A stretch of DNA of 64,000 bases from the NCBI RefSeq assembly GCF_004054105.1, contig NZ_SBLC01000009.1:88352-152351 (forward strand), read 5' to 3'. The DNA comes from Falsigemmobacter intermedius (lineage in GTDB: Bacteria > Pseudomonadota > Alphaproteobacteria > Rhodobacterales > Rhodobacteraceae). Shown in pieces: positions 50,550 through 58,892 of this stretch. Within the stretch, counting starts at the first letter, position 1. The number at the start of each line of letters is the position of its first letter. Below the pieces are notes generated by a model. That model saw only the letters and a list, made by a program, of their open reading frames with translations. It searched no databases and was not told the DNA's origin. The translations under genes and the position numbers were made by a program.

Positions 50550-51266
50550 ATGTCGGAACAAAAGCCCCTGTCAGGCGGGTCACGCCTGACAGATGATCTG
50601 CGCGACGAGCTGCTGTCGCGGCCTGAGCTGGTTCTGGCCGATAAAGACGTGATGCGCGCGCTGGTCGGCGCTCATGAGCGCAGTCTTGGCGGCAATGTCA
50701 TCGATCTGCGCGGCACGGCGATGAAGCGTCTTGAGGGGCGGCTTGATCAGCTTGAGGCCACTCACCGCTCGGTCATCGCCGCCGCTTATGAAAATCTTGC
50801 CGGGACCAATCTGATCCACCGCGCCGTGCTTGAGGTGCTGGAGCCGACCGACTTCGGTGAATTTCTGCGCCGTCTGGAAACCCGGGTTGCCGAGACGCTG
50901 CGCCTTGATTCGCTGCGCCTGGTGCTGGAGGCCCGCGGGCGTGATCCGGTGGTTGAGCGCCATTCGGGCCTTATCCATGTGGTCGAGCCGGGCTTTATCG
51001 GGGAATACCTCAATGAGCTGACCGAATATCGCGCGCCTGTCACCCTGCGGGGCGTGATTGACGGGGCGGGTGAGGTGCATGGCCGCGAAGAGGGCCATAT
51101 CCGGTCTGAGGCGGTTCTGGCGCTTGATCTGGGCGCGGGGCGTCTGCCGGGCATGCTGGTCATGGGCTCGGCTGAGGAGGAGCAGTTCGCACCGCGCCAG
51201 GGCACTGATCTTCTGCGGTTCTTCGGAGCCGTCTTTTCCCTGACTTTAAGGCGCTGGCTGGCATGA
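50550..51266 (+). CDS. DUF484 family protein
   Basis: 238 residues. It shows the DUF484 pattern: N-terminal FLxRPELV-type stretch (ELLSRPELVLADKDVMRALV), a coiled-coil (GTAMKRLEGRLDQLEATHRSVIAAAYENL) and a GAF-like C-terminal domain (LRLVLEARGRDPVVERHSGL to FFGAVFSLTLRRWLA). DUF484 genes commonly sit next to xerC, as here, where the stop overlaps the xerC start (ATGA at 51263-51266). The family has no assigned function; the linkage suggests a connection to recombination or chromosome processes. Confidence 0.9.
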   Translation: MSEQKPLSGGSRLTDDLRDELLSRPELVLADKDVMRALVGAHERSLGGNVIDLRGTAMKRLEGRLDQLEATHRSVIAAAYENLAGTNLIHRAVLEVLEPTDFGEFLRRLETRVAETLRLDSLRLVLEARGRDPVVERHSGLIHVVEPGFIGEYLNELTEYRAPVTLRGVIDGAGEVHGREEGHIRSEAVLALDLGAGRLPGMLVMGSAEEEQFAPRQGTDLLRFFGAVFSLTLRRWLA

Positions 51267-52195
51267 CAAACGATATTCTGTTGCCTGAGGCTTTGCGGGC
51301 AGCGCTCAGTGACTGGCTGGCGCATCTGCGTGCGCTTGATGGCGCGAGCGAGGCGACGATTGCCGCCTATACCGTTGATCTGCGGCGCTGGCTGGTGTTT
51401 CTGACACGCTATCGGGGGGGCGAAGATCTCTCGCCCAAAGCGGTGGCCGCGGCTGAGCGCAGTGAGCTGCGCGCCTTTATGGCCGATGAGCAGGGGGGCG
51501 GGCTTGGCGCGCGCTCCATGGCGCGGCGGCTTTCGGCTGTCAAAAGCTTCACCCGCTGGCTCTCAGACCGGGTCGGCGGCGATGCCACGGCGCTTTTGTC
51601 GGCGAGAGGGCCGAAATATCGCCGCAAGCTGCCCCGACCGCTCAGCATTGATGCGGCGGCTGCGGTGCTTGAGACCATCGGCGATCAGGCCCGAGAGGAT
51701 TGGATCGCCGCGCGCGATACGGCTGTGGCCACGCTGCTTTACGGCTGCGGTCTGCGGATTTCCGAGGCGCTCTCGCTGACCGGACGCGACAGCCCCTTGC
51801 CGGAGGTGCTGCGCATCACCGGGAAGGGCGGCAAAGAGCGCATCGTGCCTGTGCTGCCCGCCGCGCGCAAAGCGGTGGCGGAATATGTGGCTCAGGTCCC
51901 CTATGACATCCCCCGCGAGGGGCCGCTGTTTCTGGGCGCGCGGGGCGGGGCACTCAATTCCCGGATGATCGCCCGCGCGATGGAGCGGGTGCGCGCAGCC
52001 CTTGGTCTTCCGGCCACGGCGACGCCGCATGCGCTGCGCCACAGCTTTGCGACCCACCTTCTCAGTGCGGGCGGTGACCTGCGGGCCATTCAGGAATTGC
52101 TGGGCCATGCCTCGCTTTCAACGACCCAGGCCTATACAGCCGTAGACGCCGCGCGGCTGATGGACGTATATGCCCAAGCCCACCCTCGTGCGTGA
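51263..52195 (+). CDS. xerC: site-specific tyrosine recombinase XerC
   Basis: 310 residues. N-terminal SAM-like domain (LSDWLAHLRALDGASEATIAAY) and a catalytic domain with Arg in LYGCGLRISEALSL, Lys in ITGKGGKERIVPVL, HALRHSFATHLLSAGGDLRAIQELLGHASLSTTQAYTAVD bearing the His, Arg and Tyr residues. It acts with XerD at dif in chromosome dimer resolution. Called XerC from the DUF484-xerC linkage. It is coupled to DUF484 upstream and its stop is immediately adjacent to the next gene. Confidence 0.92.
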   Translation: MTNDILLPEALRAALSDWLAHLRALDGASEATIAAYTVDLRRWLVFLTRYRGGEDLSPKAVAAAERSELRAFMADEQGGGLGARSMARRLSAVKSFTRWLSDRVGGDATALLSARGPKYRRKLPRPLSIDAAAAVLETIGDQAREDWIAARDTAVATLLYGCGLRISEALSLTGRDSPLPEVLRITGKGGKERIVPVLPAARKAVAEYVAQVPYDIPREGPLFLGARGGALNSRMIARAMERVRAALGLPATATPHALRHSFATHLLSAGGDLRAIQELLGHASLSTTQAYTAVDAARLMDVYAQAHPRA

Positions 52196-52227
52196 GCCCG
52201 TCTCTCCGAAGAAGTGAACCCGATACG

Positions 52228-52941
52228 ATGATGACCGGATTTAAAGCCTATTCCGTCCACCTGCTGACCGCCACCGGGGCGGTTCTTGCCATGCTCGCCA
52301 TGCTGGCGGCTGTGGACGGCAAATGGGATCTGATGTTTCTCTGGCTCGTGGTGGCCTTTGTGGTCGATGGCGTCGACGGCCCTCTGGCGCGTCGTTACGG
52401 GGTGCGCACCAATGCCCCAATCATCGACGGGGTGCTGCTGGATCTGATCATTGATTATCTGACCTATGTTTTCATCCCGGCCTATGCGCTTTTTGCGAGC
52501 GGGCTGCTGCCGGGCTGGACGGGCTGGGTGGTCATCATCGTGATCACCTTCACCTCGGCGCTGTATTTTGCCGATACGCGTATGAAAACGAAGGATAATT
52601 CCTTCTCGGGCTTTCCGGCCTGCTGGAACCAGGTGGTCATTGTGATCTTTGCGCTGAAACCCGATTTCTGGGTCAGCCTGATCCTGGTTGTGGCCCTGGC
52701 CATTGCGATGTTCTTCCCGCTGAAATTCATCCATCCGGTGCGGACCGAGCGCTGGCGCTGGCTCTCGCTGCCTATGGCGCTGGCCTGGACTTTCTTTGCG
52801 GGATGGGCTGCCTGGGTCGATTTCCACCCCGAAAGCTGGGCGCATTGGGGGCTGATCATCACCTCGATCTATCTGATGGGCGCGGGGATCGCGCAACAGC
52901 TGATCCCCGCCACCGGACGGCTGAAACACCGCAGCTCGTAA
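52228..52941 (+). CDS. pcs: phosphatidylcholine synthase
   Basis: 237 residues with about eight membrane spans. The CDP-alcohol phosphotransferase motif is VDGVDGPLARRYGVRTNAPIIDGVLLDLIID, with the expected Asp-Gly, Ala-Arg, Gly and two Asp. NSFSGFPACWNQVVIVIFAL matches phosphatidylcholine synthases, which condense choline with CDP-diacylglycerol at the inner membrane. I use the ATG at 52228 (MMTGFKAYSVHLLTATG); a GTG at 52192 overlapping the xerC stop would add 12 residues with no recognisable content. Phosphatidylcholine is common in Rhodobacter membranes. Confidence 0.92.
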   Translation: MMTGFKAYSVHLLTATGAVLAMLAMLAAVDGKWDLMFLWLVVAFVVDGVDGPLARRYGVRTNAPIIDGVLLDLIIDYLTYVFIPAYALFASGLLPGWTGWVVIIVITFTSALYFADTRMKTKDNSFSGFPACWNQVVIVIFALKPDFWVSLILVVALAIAMFFPLKFIHPVRTERWRWLSLPMALAWTFFAGWAAWVDFHPESWAHWGLIITSIYLMGAGIAQQLIPATGRLKHRSS

Positions 52942-52944
52942 GGC

Positions 52945-53235
52945 TCAGGCCCGCAGCGCAGAGGCGAGTCGCGCCTCTGCCAGCAAAGCGATCAGCAGCT
53001 CCACATGGGCGGTCACGCTGTAGCTGCAATCGCCCTCCTGGCGGGTCGCTTCAAGTTTTTCTTCCTGCTGCAAAAGCGCGCTCAGGGCCTCCTGCGGTCC
53101 GGGCGCGCTTTGTGCTTTCAAAAGCCGCTTGAGATCGCGCTCGCGGCGGTAGTCGCTTACCCCGATGCGGGCCGCGCGCAGGATCAGCGCCGGGCGGCGC
53201 AGGCTGCTGAGGCGGCGGGTCAGAGATTCCGTCAT
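52945..53235 (-). CDS. DUF6477 family protein
   Basis: 96 residues from ATG at 53235. LTRRLSSLRRPALILRAARIGVSDYRRERDLKRLL and YSVTAHVELLIALLAEARL resemble the DUF6477 family of Rhodobacterales, a small helical, basic cytoplasmic protein of unknown role. It is divergent from the DUF6456 regulator gene, with a 200-nt AT-rich region between them. An upstream in-frame start has no ribosome site. The stop lies 4 nt from the end of pcs (convergent). Confidence 0.82.
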   Translation of the reverse strand: MTESLTRRLSSLRRPALILRAARIGVSDYRRERDLKRLLKAQSAPGPQEALSALLQQEEKLEATRQEGDCSYSVTAHVELLIALLAEARLASALRA

Positions 53236-53435
53236 GGTTCGTCTCCCTTTCAGACCCTGAGGACTCTGCCGCAGCACAACCGGGCGTTGCGTCCATTGTT
53301 TCCTCTGCGAACGCGATCTTTGGGAGAATTTATCTTTTGTAAGGGAATCTGGTGAAGTTGGTAAAAATTAACCAACGGGTAATAACTTTTGGAAACAGTT
53401 ACCGGACCCTATCCACCAGATCCGAAGGTTCACAG
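53236..53435. promoter_or_regulatory. AT-rich divergent region with GTTGGT...ACCAAC and CtrA-like site
   Basis: The region around 53358-53376 carries GTTGGT-N8-ACCAAC, and TTAACCAACGGGTAA, one mismatch from the CtrA consensus TTAA-N7-TTAA. It lies between the DUF6477 and DUF6456 genes and differs from the GC-rich surroundings. Confidence 0.4.
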
Positions 53436-54573
53436 ATGCATATCGCGGGAAAGAGTGCAGGTCAGACGCCCCCCACAGCCACGGAAGCCAAAGCGGCGGC
53501 CCCGTCCTGGAACACCTATCTCACGCACGCCTGCGACGGCATTTCTTTGCGCGAACTGGCGCGGCGACAGGGGGTGCACCCCTCGACCGTTCTGCGTCAG
53601 GTCCGGCGGGTTGAGCGGCTGCGCGACGACCCGCTGGTGGATGCCGCGCTGAACCGGCTGGAAAAGGCGGATCGCAGGGCTCCGGTCTGGGAGAGGGAGA
53701 TCCCCGCGATGACCGAGATGCCCCGGGCGAAACGCCGTCTGACCGATCCTGCGCCCCTCTCGCCGGAGGCGCTGCGTGCTGCGCCGTCTGGCAGAGCCGG
53801 GCGCACAGCTGGCGGTGGCGCCGGAGATGGAAAAGGCGGTGGTGTTGCGCCGTTTTCCCGACGGGCGGCAGCTGCGCACGGCGGTGCTCGAGGCCTCACT
53901 GGCGCAGAGTTTTGTGATGAAAGACTGGATCTCCTGTCGCGGCACCGGGCGGGTGGCGCTTTATGAGATGACCGCCGCAGGACGCGCGGCCCTGCGCCGT
54001 TTGCTGGCCCGCGAGGAGGAGGCCACCGCCACCGAGGGGCTGGCAGAGGCCATGACGCCCTTCGGGCTCCAGCAGCGCGACTGGGGCGAGCGGGTGATCG
54101 CCGAGGACGGAGCCCCCCGCCGCCTGCGTGTCAGCCTGTCGGAAAGCCCGGTCGCTTTGCTGGGACGGCGGCGTGACAAAGACGGCCAGCCCTTTTTGTC
54201 GCATGAGCAGGTCGCGGCGGCCGAGCGGCTGCGCGAGGATTTTGAACTGGCGCAGATGGGGCCGCGTGTGGCGCAGAACTGGGACCGCTTTCTGACCGGC
54301 GGCGTCAGGGGCGAGTTCACGGGCGGGTCGGGGAGCGATCCTGCGGGCAGCCAGTCTGCGCGCGACCGCGTTGCAGCGGCTTTGCGTGAGTTGGGGCCGG
54401 GGCTTGGCGATATGGTTCTGCGCTGCTGCTGCTATCTCGAAGGGGTCGAGACGGCGGAGAAGCGTCTCGGCTGGGCGGCCCGCTCCGGCAAGGTGGTGCT
54501 TCGGATCGCGCTTGACCGGCTGCGGCGGCATTATGAGCTGGTCAACGGCGGCAAAAGCCGGCTGATCGGCTGA
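53436..54573 (+). pseudogene. HTH/DUF6456 regulator-like gene with an apparent single-base frameshift
   Basis: The first part starts at ATG 53436 (GAAGG upstream) and carries CDGISLRELARRQGVHPSTVLRQVRRVE, a helix-turn-helix. It ends its sense at LSPEALR near 53775-53777. The continuing product is in the next frame: VLRRLAEPGAQLAVAPEMEKAVVLRRFPDG from 53776, then the DUF6456 domain (RLREDFELAQMGPRVAQNWDRFL, LGPGLGDMVLRCCCYLEGVE, ARSGKVVLRIALDRLRRHYE) to TGA at 54573. Restoring one base at CTGC/GTGC would give an uninterrupted product of about 380 residues. The downstream part could be made alone from GTG 53776. DUF6456 proteins are Rhodobacterales-typical putative regulators. Confidence 0.78.
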
Positions 54574-54618
54574 GCGGGCGGGCTTTACCGTCCTTTGCTT
54601 GAAATCACAGGCGTCGGG

Positions 54619-54640
54619 AGGCCCGCGTTGCGGGCCTTTC
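54619..54640 (+). terminator. terminator after the DUF6456 gene
   Basis: AGGCCCGC, loop GTT, GCGGGCCT, then TTT: an 8-bp perfect stem between the convergent DUF6456 gene and the small lipoprotein gene. Confidence 0.7.
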
Positions 54641-54642
54641 AC

Positions 54643-54918
54643 TCACTCAGCGCTGCGGCGGCGCAAAGCCTCGGCACGGGCTTTCAGACCGGCGCTGCGG
54701 GCCGTCAGCTCCGCTTCCGTGGCATTGCGCAGGCTCTCGCCGTCGCGCGGCATCTGATCCGGCGCGGGCAGGGCGCGGTCCAGCTCTGCGGTATCGAGAA
54801 GGCGTGGCCAGGGCGTCTGAGCGGAGATTTTCGTCTGCCGCGCCGCCGCCTCGGGCAGGCTGTTGCAGGCCCCGAGCAGGAGCGGAGCGAGCGTAAGGAG
54901 CAGAGCAGCACGCAGCAT
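54643..54918 (-). CDS. small putative lipoprotein
   Basis: 91 residues. Signal peptide LRAALLLTLAPLLLGA ends in lipobox LLGAC (Cys18). The mature part has a short SLPEAAARQTKISAQTPWPRLLDTAELDR region and a helical, Arg/Ala/Glu-rich end (EAELTARSAGLKARAEALRR), probably a coiled coil. No family is recognised. GAAGGCGAACCCC precedes the start. It stands between the frameshifted regulator and the TetR gene. Confidence 0.78.
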   Translation of the reverse strand: MLRAALLLTLAPLLLGACNSLPEAAARQTKISAQTPWPRLLDTAELDRALPAPDQMPRDGESLRNATEAELTARSAGLKARAEALRRRSAE

Positions 54919-54986
54919 CGGGGTTCGCCTTCTTCAGTCCGCTTTGTTCTATCGCAGCGCTGCGGGCGGCAGCAAGGCCGCTTGAA

Positions 54987-55002
54987 CTGAACGCCCGTTC
55001 AG
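54987..55002. promoter_or_regulatory. palindrome CTGAACG-CC-CGTTCAG upstream of tetR
   Basis: A perfect 7-bp inverted repeat with a 2-nt centre, ending 13 nt before the TetR start. TetR-family operators often have a GAAC..GTTC core, so autoregulation is likely. Confidence 0.75.
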
Positions 55003-55015
55003 ATAATAAGGTTGC

Positions 55016-55618
55016 ATGGCACGAAAGAGCGGCTCACACGCAGAGATCACAGGGCCGAAGGTCCTGAAAGCCGCCGAGCGGCTTTTTGCCCGTCATGGCT
55101 TTGCCGCCGTGACCATGCGCCAGATTGCGGCAGAGGTCGGGGTGCAGGCCGGTGCGCTTTATCTCTATACCCGCGACAAGCAAAGCCTGCTGGCGGATCT
55201 GATGCTTGCCCATCTGCGCGAACTGCTGGCGGCGCTGCCGGCGCCGGACCCGGATCCGCGAGCGGCACTTGAGGGCTTTGTGCGGTTTCACATCCTTCAC
55301 CATCTCAGCCGCCGGGACGCAGTTTTCGTGGCTTATATGGAGCTTCGCAGCCTCAACCCCGAAAACTTCGCTGCCGTAGAAGAACTGCGCCGGGCCTATG
55401 AAGATCACCTCGAGACCATCGTGCAGCGCGGGATGGCCGCAGGGGTCTTTCGCCCCCGCGACAGCCGCCTTGCGACGCTTGCGCTGATTGCCATGCTGAC
55501 CGGGGTGACGACCTGGTATCGTGAGGGCGGGCGGCTGTTGCCTGAGGCGGTGGCGGAGCAGTATATCGCCCTGGCCTGCGACACCCTTGGCGCCGGGGCA
55601 GGGCAGTCGCGCAGTTAA
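55016..55618 (+). CDS. TetR/AcrR-family transcriptional regulator
   Basis: 200 residues. The N-terminal HTH is canonical: VLKAAERLFARHGFAAVTMRQIAAEVGVQAGALYLYTRDKQSLLADLM. The C-terminal ligand-binding domain includes LEGFVRFHILHHLSRRDAVFVAYMELRSL and resembles TetR members controlling fatty acid or acyl-CoA metabolism, but the ligand is unknown. A palindromic operator lies immediately upstream. It is transcribed in the direction of icd, whose regulatory region begins at its stop codon. Confidence 0.93.
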   Translation: MARKSGSHAEITGPKVLKAAERLFARHGFAAVTMRQIAAEVGVQAGALYLYTRDKQSLLADLMLAHLRELLAALPAPDPDPRAALEGFVRFHILHHLSRRDAVFVAYMELRSLNPENFAAVEELRRAYEDHLETIVQRGMAAGVFRPRDSRLATLALIAMLTGVTTWYREGGRLLPEAVAEQYIALACDTLGAGAGQSRS

Positions 55619-55629
55619 GCGCAAGTTAA
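55615..55629. promoter_or_regulatory. CtrA-box-like sequence TTAA-N7-TTAA upstream of icd
   Basis: TTAAGCGCAAGTTAA fits the alphaproteobacterial CtrA consensus TTAA-N7-TTAA perfectly. It overlaps the TetR stop codon and lies 107 nt upstream of icd. Function is unproven. Confidence 0.35.
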
Positions 55630-55643
55630 GGCCATAGGGTGTA

Positions 55644-55669
55644 ATTTTCGGTATGCAATGGCATACAAC
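55644..55669 (+). promoter_or_regulatory. putative operator of icd, shared with acnA
   Basis: ATTTTCG, then the perfect 6-bp inverted repeat GTATGC-AATG-GCATAC, then AAC. It ends 66 nt before the icd start codon and is the same, in 23 of 26 positions and in the same orientation, as the site upstream of acnA. Confidence 0.75.
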
Positions 55670-55735
55670 ACTTCCCAAAGCCCGCGCCCCAGGCTATGAG
55701 GCGATCAGGCGAATCCAACCTCGAAAGGGCATGGC

Positions 55736-56950
55736 ATGACCAAGATCAAGGTAGCAAACCCCGTCGTCGAGCTCGACGGCGATGAAATGACCCGGATCAT
55801 CTGGGATTTCATCAAAAAGAAACTGATCCTGCCCTATCTGGATATCGATCTGAAATATTACGATCTGGGCATCGAAGAGCGTGACCGCACCAACGACCAG
55901 ATCACCATTGACGCAGCCGAAGCGATCAAAAAATACGGTGTTGGCGTCAAATGCGCGACCATCACCCCCGATGAAGCCCGCGTCGAAGAATTCGGCCTCA
56001 AGCAGATGTGGAAGTCGCCCAACGGCACCATCCGCAACATCCTTGGCGGCGTGATCTTCCGCGAGCCGATCATCTGCTCGAACGTGCCGCGCCTGGTTCC
56101 CGGCTGGACCCAGCCGATCGTCATCGGCCGTCACGCTTTTGGTGACCAATACCGCGCGACCGACTTCAAATTCCCGGGCAAGGGCAAGCTCTCGATCAAA
56201 TTCGTCGGTGAAGACGGCGAAGTGATTGAAAAAGAAGTCTTCCAGGCTCCGGGTGCAGGCGTCACCATGGCGATGTACAACCTGGACGAGTCGATCCGCG
56301 ACTTCGCCCGCGCCTCGATGAACTACGGTCTGGTCAAAGGCTGGCCGGTATACCTGTCGACCAAGAACACCATCCTGAAAGCCTATGACGGCCGCTTCAA
56401 GGATCTGTTCCAGGAAGTTTTCGACGCTGAATTCGCTGAGAAATTCAAAGCCGCCGGCATCACCTATGAGCACCGCCTGATCGACGATATGGTCGCTTCG
56501 GCGATGAAATGGTCGGGCGGCTATGTCTGGGCCTGCAAAAACTACGATGGCGACGTGCAGTCGGACACCGTGGCGCAGGGCTTCGGTAGCTTGGGTCTGA
56601 TGACCTCGGTGCTGATGACGCCCGATGGGCAGGTGGTTGAGGCCGAAGCCGCCCACGGCACCGTGACCCGTCACTACCGTGAGCATCAGAAGGGCAAAGA
56701 GACCTCGACGAACTCGATCGCCTCGATCTTCGCCTGGACCGGTGGTCTGAAGCACCGTGCGAAACTCGACGGCAACGCCGAACTCGCCCGTTTCGCAGAG
56801 ACCCTGGAAAAGGTCACCGTGCAGACCGTCGAAGACGGCTTCATGACCAAAGACCTCGCCCTGCTGGTCGGCCCGGAGCAGAAGTGGCTCTCGACCATGG
56901 GTTACCTGGAAAAAGTGGACGAATATCTGAACAAAGCCCTGAACGGCTGA
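55736..56950 (+). CDS. icd: NADP-dependent isocitrate dehydrogenase
   Basis: 404 residues, the eukaryotic-type homodimeric IDH rather than the E. coli type. Key stretches: [56 protein letters not shown] (substrate Ser/Asn), [14 protein letters not shown] metal-binding region ([18 protein letters not shown]) and [31 protein letters not shown] (NADP binding). It oxidises isocitrate to 2-oxoglutarate with NADPH formation. The ATG follows GGGCATGGC; regulatory sites shared with acnA lie upstream. Confidence 0.97.
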   Translation: MTKIKVANPVVELDGDEMTRIIWDFIKKKLILPYLDIDLKYYDLGIEERDRTNDQITIDAAEAIKKYGVGVKCATITPDEARVEEFGLKQMWKSPNGTIRNILGGVIFREPIICSNVPRLVPGWTQPIVIGRHAFGDQYRATDFKFPGKGKLSIKFVGEDGEVIEKEVFQAPGAGVTMAMYNLDESIRDFARASMNYGLVKGWPVYLSTKNTILKAYDGRFKDLFQEVFDAEFAEKFKAAGITYEHRLIDDMVASAMKWSGGYVWACKNYDGDVQSDTVAQGFGSLGLMTSVLMTPDGQVVEAEAAHGTVTRHYREHQKGKETSTNSIASIFAWTGGLKHRAKLDGNAELARFAETLEKVTVQTVEDGFMTKDLALLVGPEQKWLSTMGYLEKVDEYLNKALNG

Positions 56951-56970
56951 GATCAGACCATTTGACAGCT

Positions 56971-56998
56971 GCGGGCCCCTTCGGGGGCCCGTTTGCGT
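56971..56998 (+). terminator. terminator of icd
   Basis: CGGGCCCC, TTCG tetraloop, GGGGCCCG, followed by TTTGCGTTTTC. A compact, stable stem 20 nt after the icd stop. Confidence 0.8.
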
Positions 56999-57054
56999 TT
57001 TCTTCATCACCCGCCGTCAGACTGTCGCAAACAGGGATGGGCGATGGGGGCGCA

Positions 57055-58152
57055 ATGACTGATATCACCGTAACAGCCTGGGAGGTTGATCCGGCATTCA
57101 GTGTGGTCAGAGACACCGGGATGGCGCAGCCTGACAAATGGACGTTTGACACCCTCGGTGAGACGCATTTCTACGAGGGTAAACCCGTCAGCCTTGAGCC
57201 CTACCTGCGCGAAGTGGTGCTGAGCGATTCCAATAACGATGGGTTTATCAGCAATGAGCCGGGGGATCTGCTGACCATCGGGGGACAGTCCTACAGGATT
57301 TATGAGATTTTTCGCGGCGATACGGTGACCGTCGATGGCGTGGAATATAGCGTTGTCACGCTCTACGGCACCGATGTTCTGGAGAAAGACGGGGGCATTG
57401 CCATCAGCTTTCCCCTGGATGAACAGGGGGCGATCCTGCCGGCCTGGTCCGGCATGATCAGCCGTGCCGGCTGGAATCTGGACAGCGCGCCCTATCCCAT
57501 CCCGGTCGAAGATCTGCCCTGTTTTGTTGCAGGAAGCGCTATAATGACCCCCGCGGGTCCCGTGCCGGTGGAGCGGCTTTGCCCGGGCGATCTGGTGCAG
57601 ACGGCAGATCGCGGCGCACAGCCGGTGATCTGGGTCGCGCGCAGTGAGCTGCCCTGTGACTGGTCCGGGCTGCCGGCGCGGTCTTAGCCGCTTCGGGTTC
57701 CGGCCGGCGTTCTGGGCGCGCAGGCGGATCTCTGGCTTTCGCCCTGTCACCGCGTTCTGGTGTCGGACCGCCGGGGGCAGCAGGTTCTGGTCGCGCTGCG
57801 CCATCTGAGTGGCCGTCAGGGCATTGCGCCGGTGCCCCCGCCCGCGGGGCGGCCCCGCGCCTATGTGCATCTGGCCCTGCCGCAGCATGGCATCCTTTTC
57901 GCCGAGGGGCTGGCCTGTGAAAGCTTCTACCCGGGCGTGCGGGCGCTGGCCATTCTGCGCCCGCGCCAGCGCAGCGAACTGCTGGCGGCGCTCCCGATGA
58001 TCCTGAAAAACCGCCGCCCCGTCCCGGCCCGTCCGCTGATTGACCGTCGCAGAGAGGCGCAGCTGCATCTGCCCCCGGAGCCTGAATTTGCCGAAGTTTC
58101 AGGCAGTGCGACTCTGCGCCCGTCGGATTTTCGGTCAGCTTTATTGACATAA
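57055..58152 (+). pseudogene. Hint-domain protein interrupted by an in-frame TAG
   Basis: From ATG 57055 the first part (residues 1-149) is an uncharacterised beta-rich region; CFVAGSAIMTPAGPVPVERLCPGDLVQTAD begins a Hint (hedgehog/intein-type) domain. It stops at TAG 57685-57687 after SGLPARS. The same frame then continues as PLRVPAGVLGAQADLWLSPCHRVLVSD and FAEGLACESFYPGVRAL, the rest of the Hint domain, to TAA at 58152. The full product would be 365 residues. Rhodobacterales encode many such proteins, usually as exported or capsule-associated autoprocessing domains. One base change restores it; the gene is likely a recent pseudogene. Confidence 0.78.
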
Positions 58153-58198
58153 ATGCTGCGTCGCGGCATGTGGGGGTGTTCCTCCTGTTGAGACCGCC

Positions 58199-58813
58199 AT
58201 GGCTGATCTGTCGCAAAACCTGCCGCGTTATACCCGTCTTGAGGACCTTCAGGGTCTGCTCATCGCCTCTGTTGAAGGCGCCTTCGGTGTGCTTCTGCTG
58301 GGCTCTGCCGGGCTGATCACCGGCGGCACGGCGGGTCTGGCGCTGCTGATCTCGCATGCCACGGGGCTTGGGTTTGGCTGGCTGTTCTTTCTGGTCAATC
58401 TGCCGTTTTACTGGTTCGCCTGGAGCAAACGGGGGTGGACCTTCACCTTCAAGACCTTCCTGAGCGTGGCCGGGGTCTCGGCGCTGGTCGAACTGCTGCC
58501 GGACTGGGTCAATTTCTCCTATCTGCATCCGGGCATGGCGGCGGTTCTGTTCGGCGTGATCGGTGGTGTGGGGGTTCTTGGCCTCTTCCGCCACGGCTCC
58601 AGCCTTGGCGGAGTGGGCATTATTGCCATTATTCTGCAGGACCGTTTCGGCATCCGGGCAGGCTGGACTCAGATGGCCTGGGATCTTTGCCTCTTTGCCG
58701 CGGCCGCCTTCCTTCTGCCGGCTTCACTCGTCGGCTGGTCGCTTCTGGGGGCGGTCATCCTTAATATCGTTATCGCAATGAATCATCGCCGCGACTGGTA
58801 TCTGCCGGGTTAA
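58199..58813 (+). CDS. YitT-family membrane protein
   Basis: 204 residues with six predicted spans. FGVLLLGSAGLITGGTAGLALLISHATG and FFLVNLPFYWFAWSKRGWTFTFKTFLS match the YitT/DUF161 family (YczE/YitT), along with GLFRHGSSLGGVGIIAIILQDRFG. Members are inner-membrane proteins of unknown substrate, sometimes linked to sugar or aromatic transport. It begins 46 nt after the broken Hint gene and precedes typA. The final NHRRDWYLPG is cytoplasmic. Confidence 0.9.
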   Translation: MADLSQNLPRYTRLEDLQGLLIASVEGAFGVLLLGSAGLITGGTAGLALLISHATGLGFGWLFFLVNLPFYWFAWSKRGWTFTFKTFLSVAGVSALVELLPDWVNFSYLHPGMAAVLFGVIGGVGVLGLFRHGSSLGGVGIIAIILQDRFGIRAGWTQMAWDLCLFAAAAFLLPASLVGWSLLGAVILNIVIAMNHRRDWYLPG

Positions 58814-58892
58814 ATCCCCTGCGTCACCGTCCAGGCTAGTCATTTGCGCCCCGTTCCTGTATGTGCGGCGGCGCAGCATCCAGGGAAATTCA

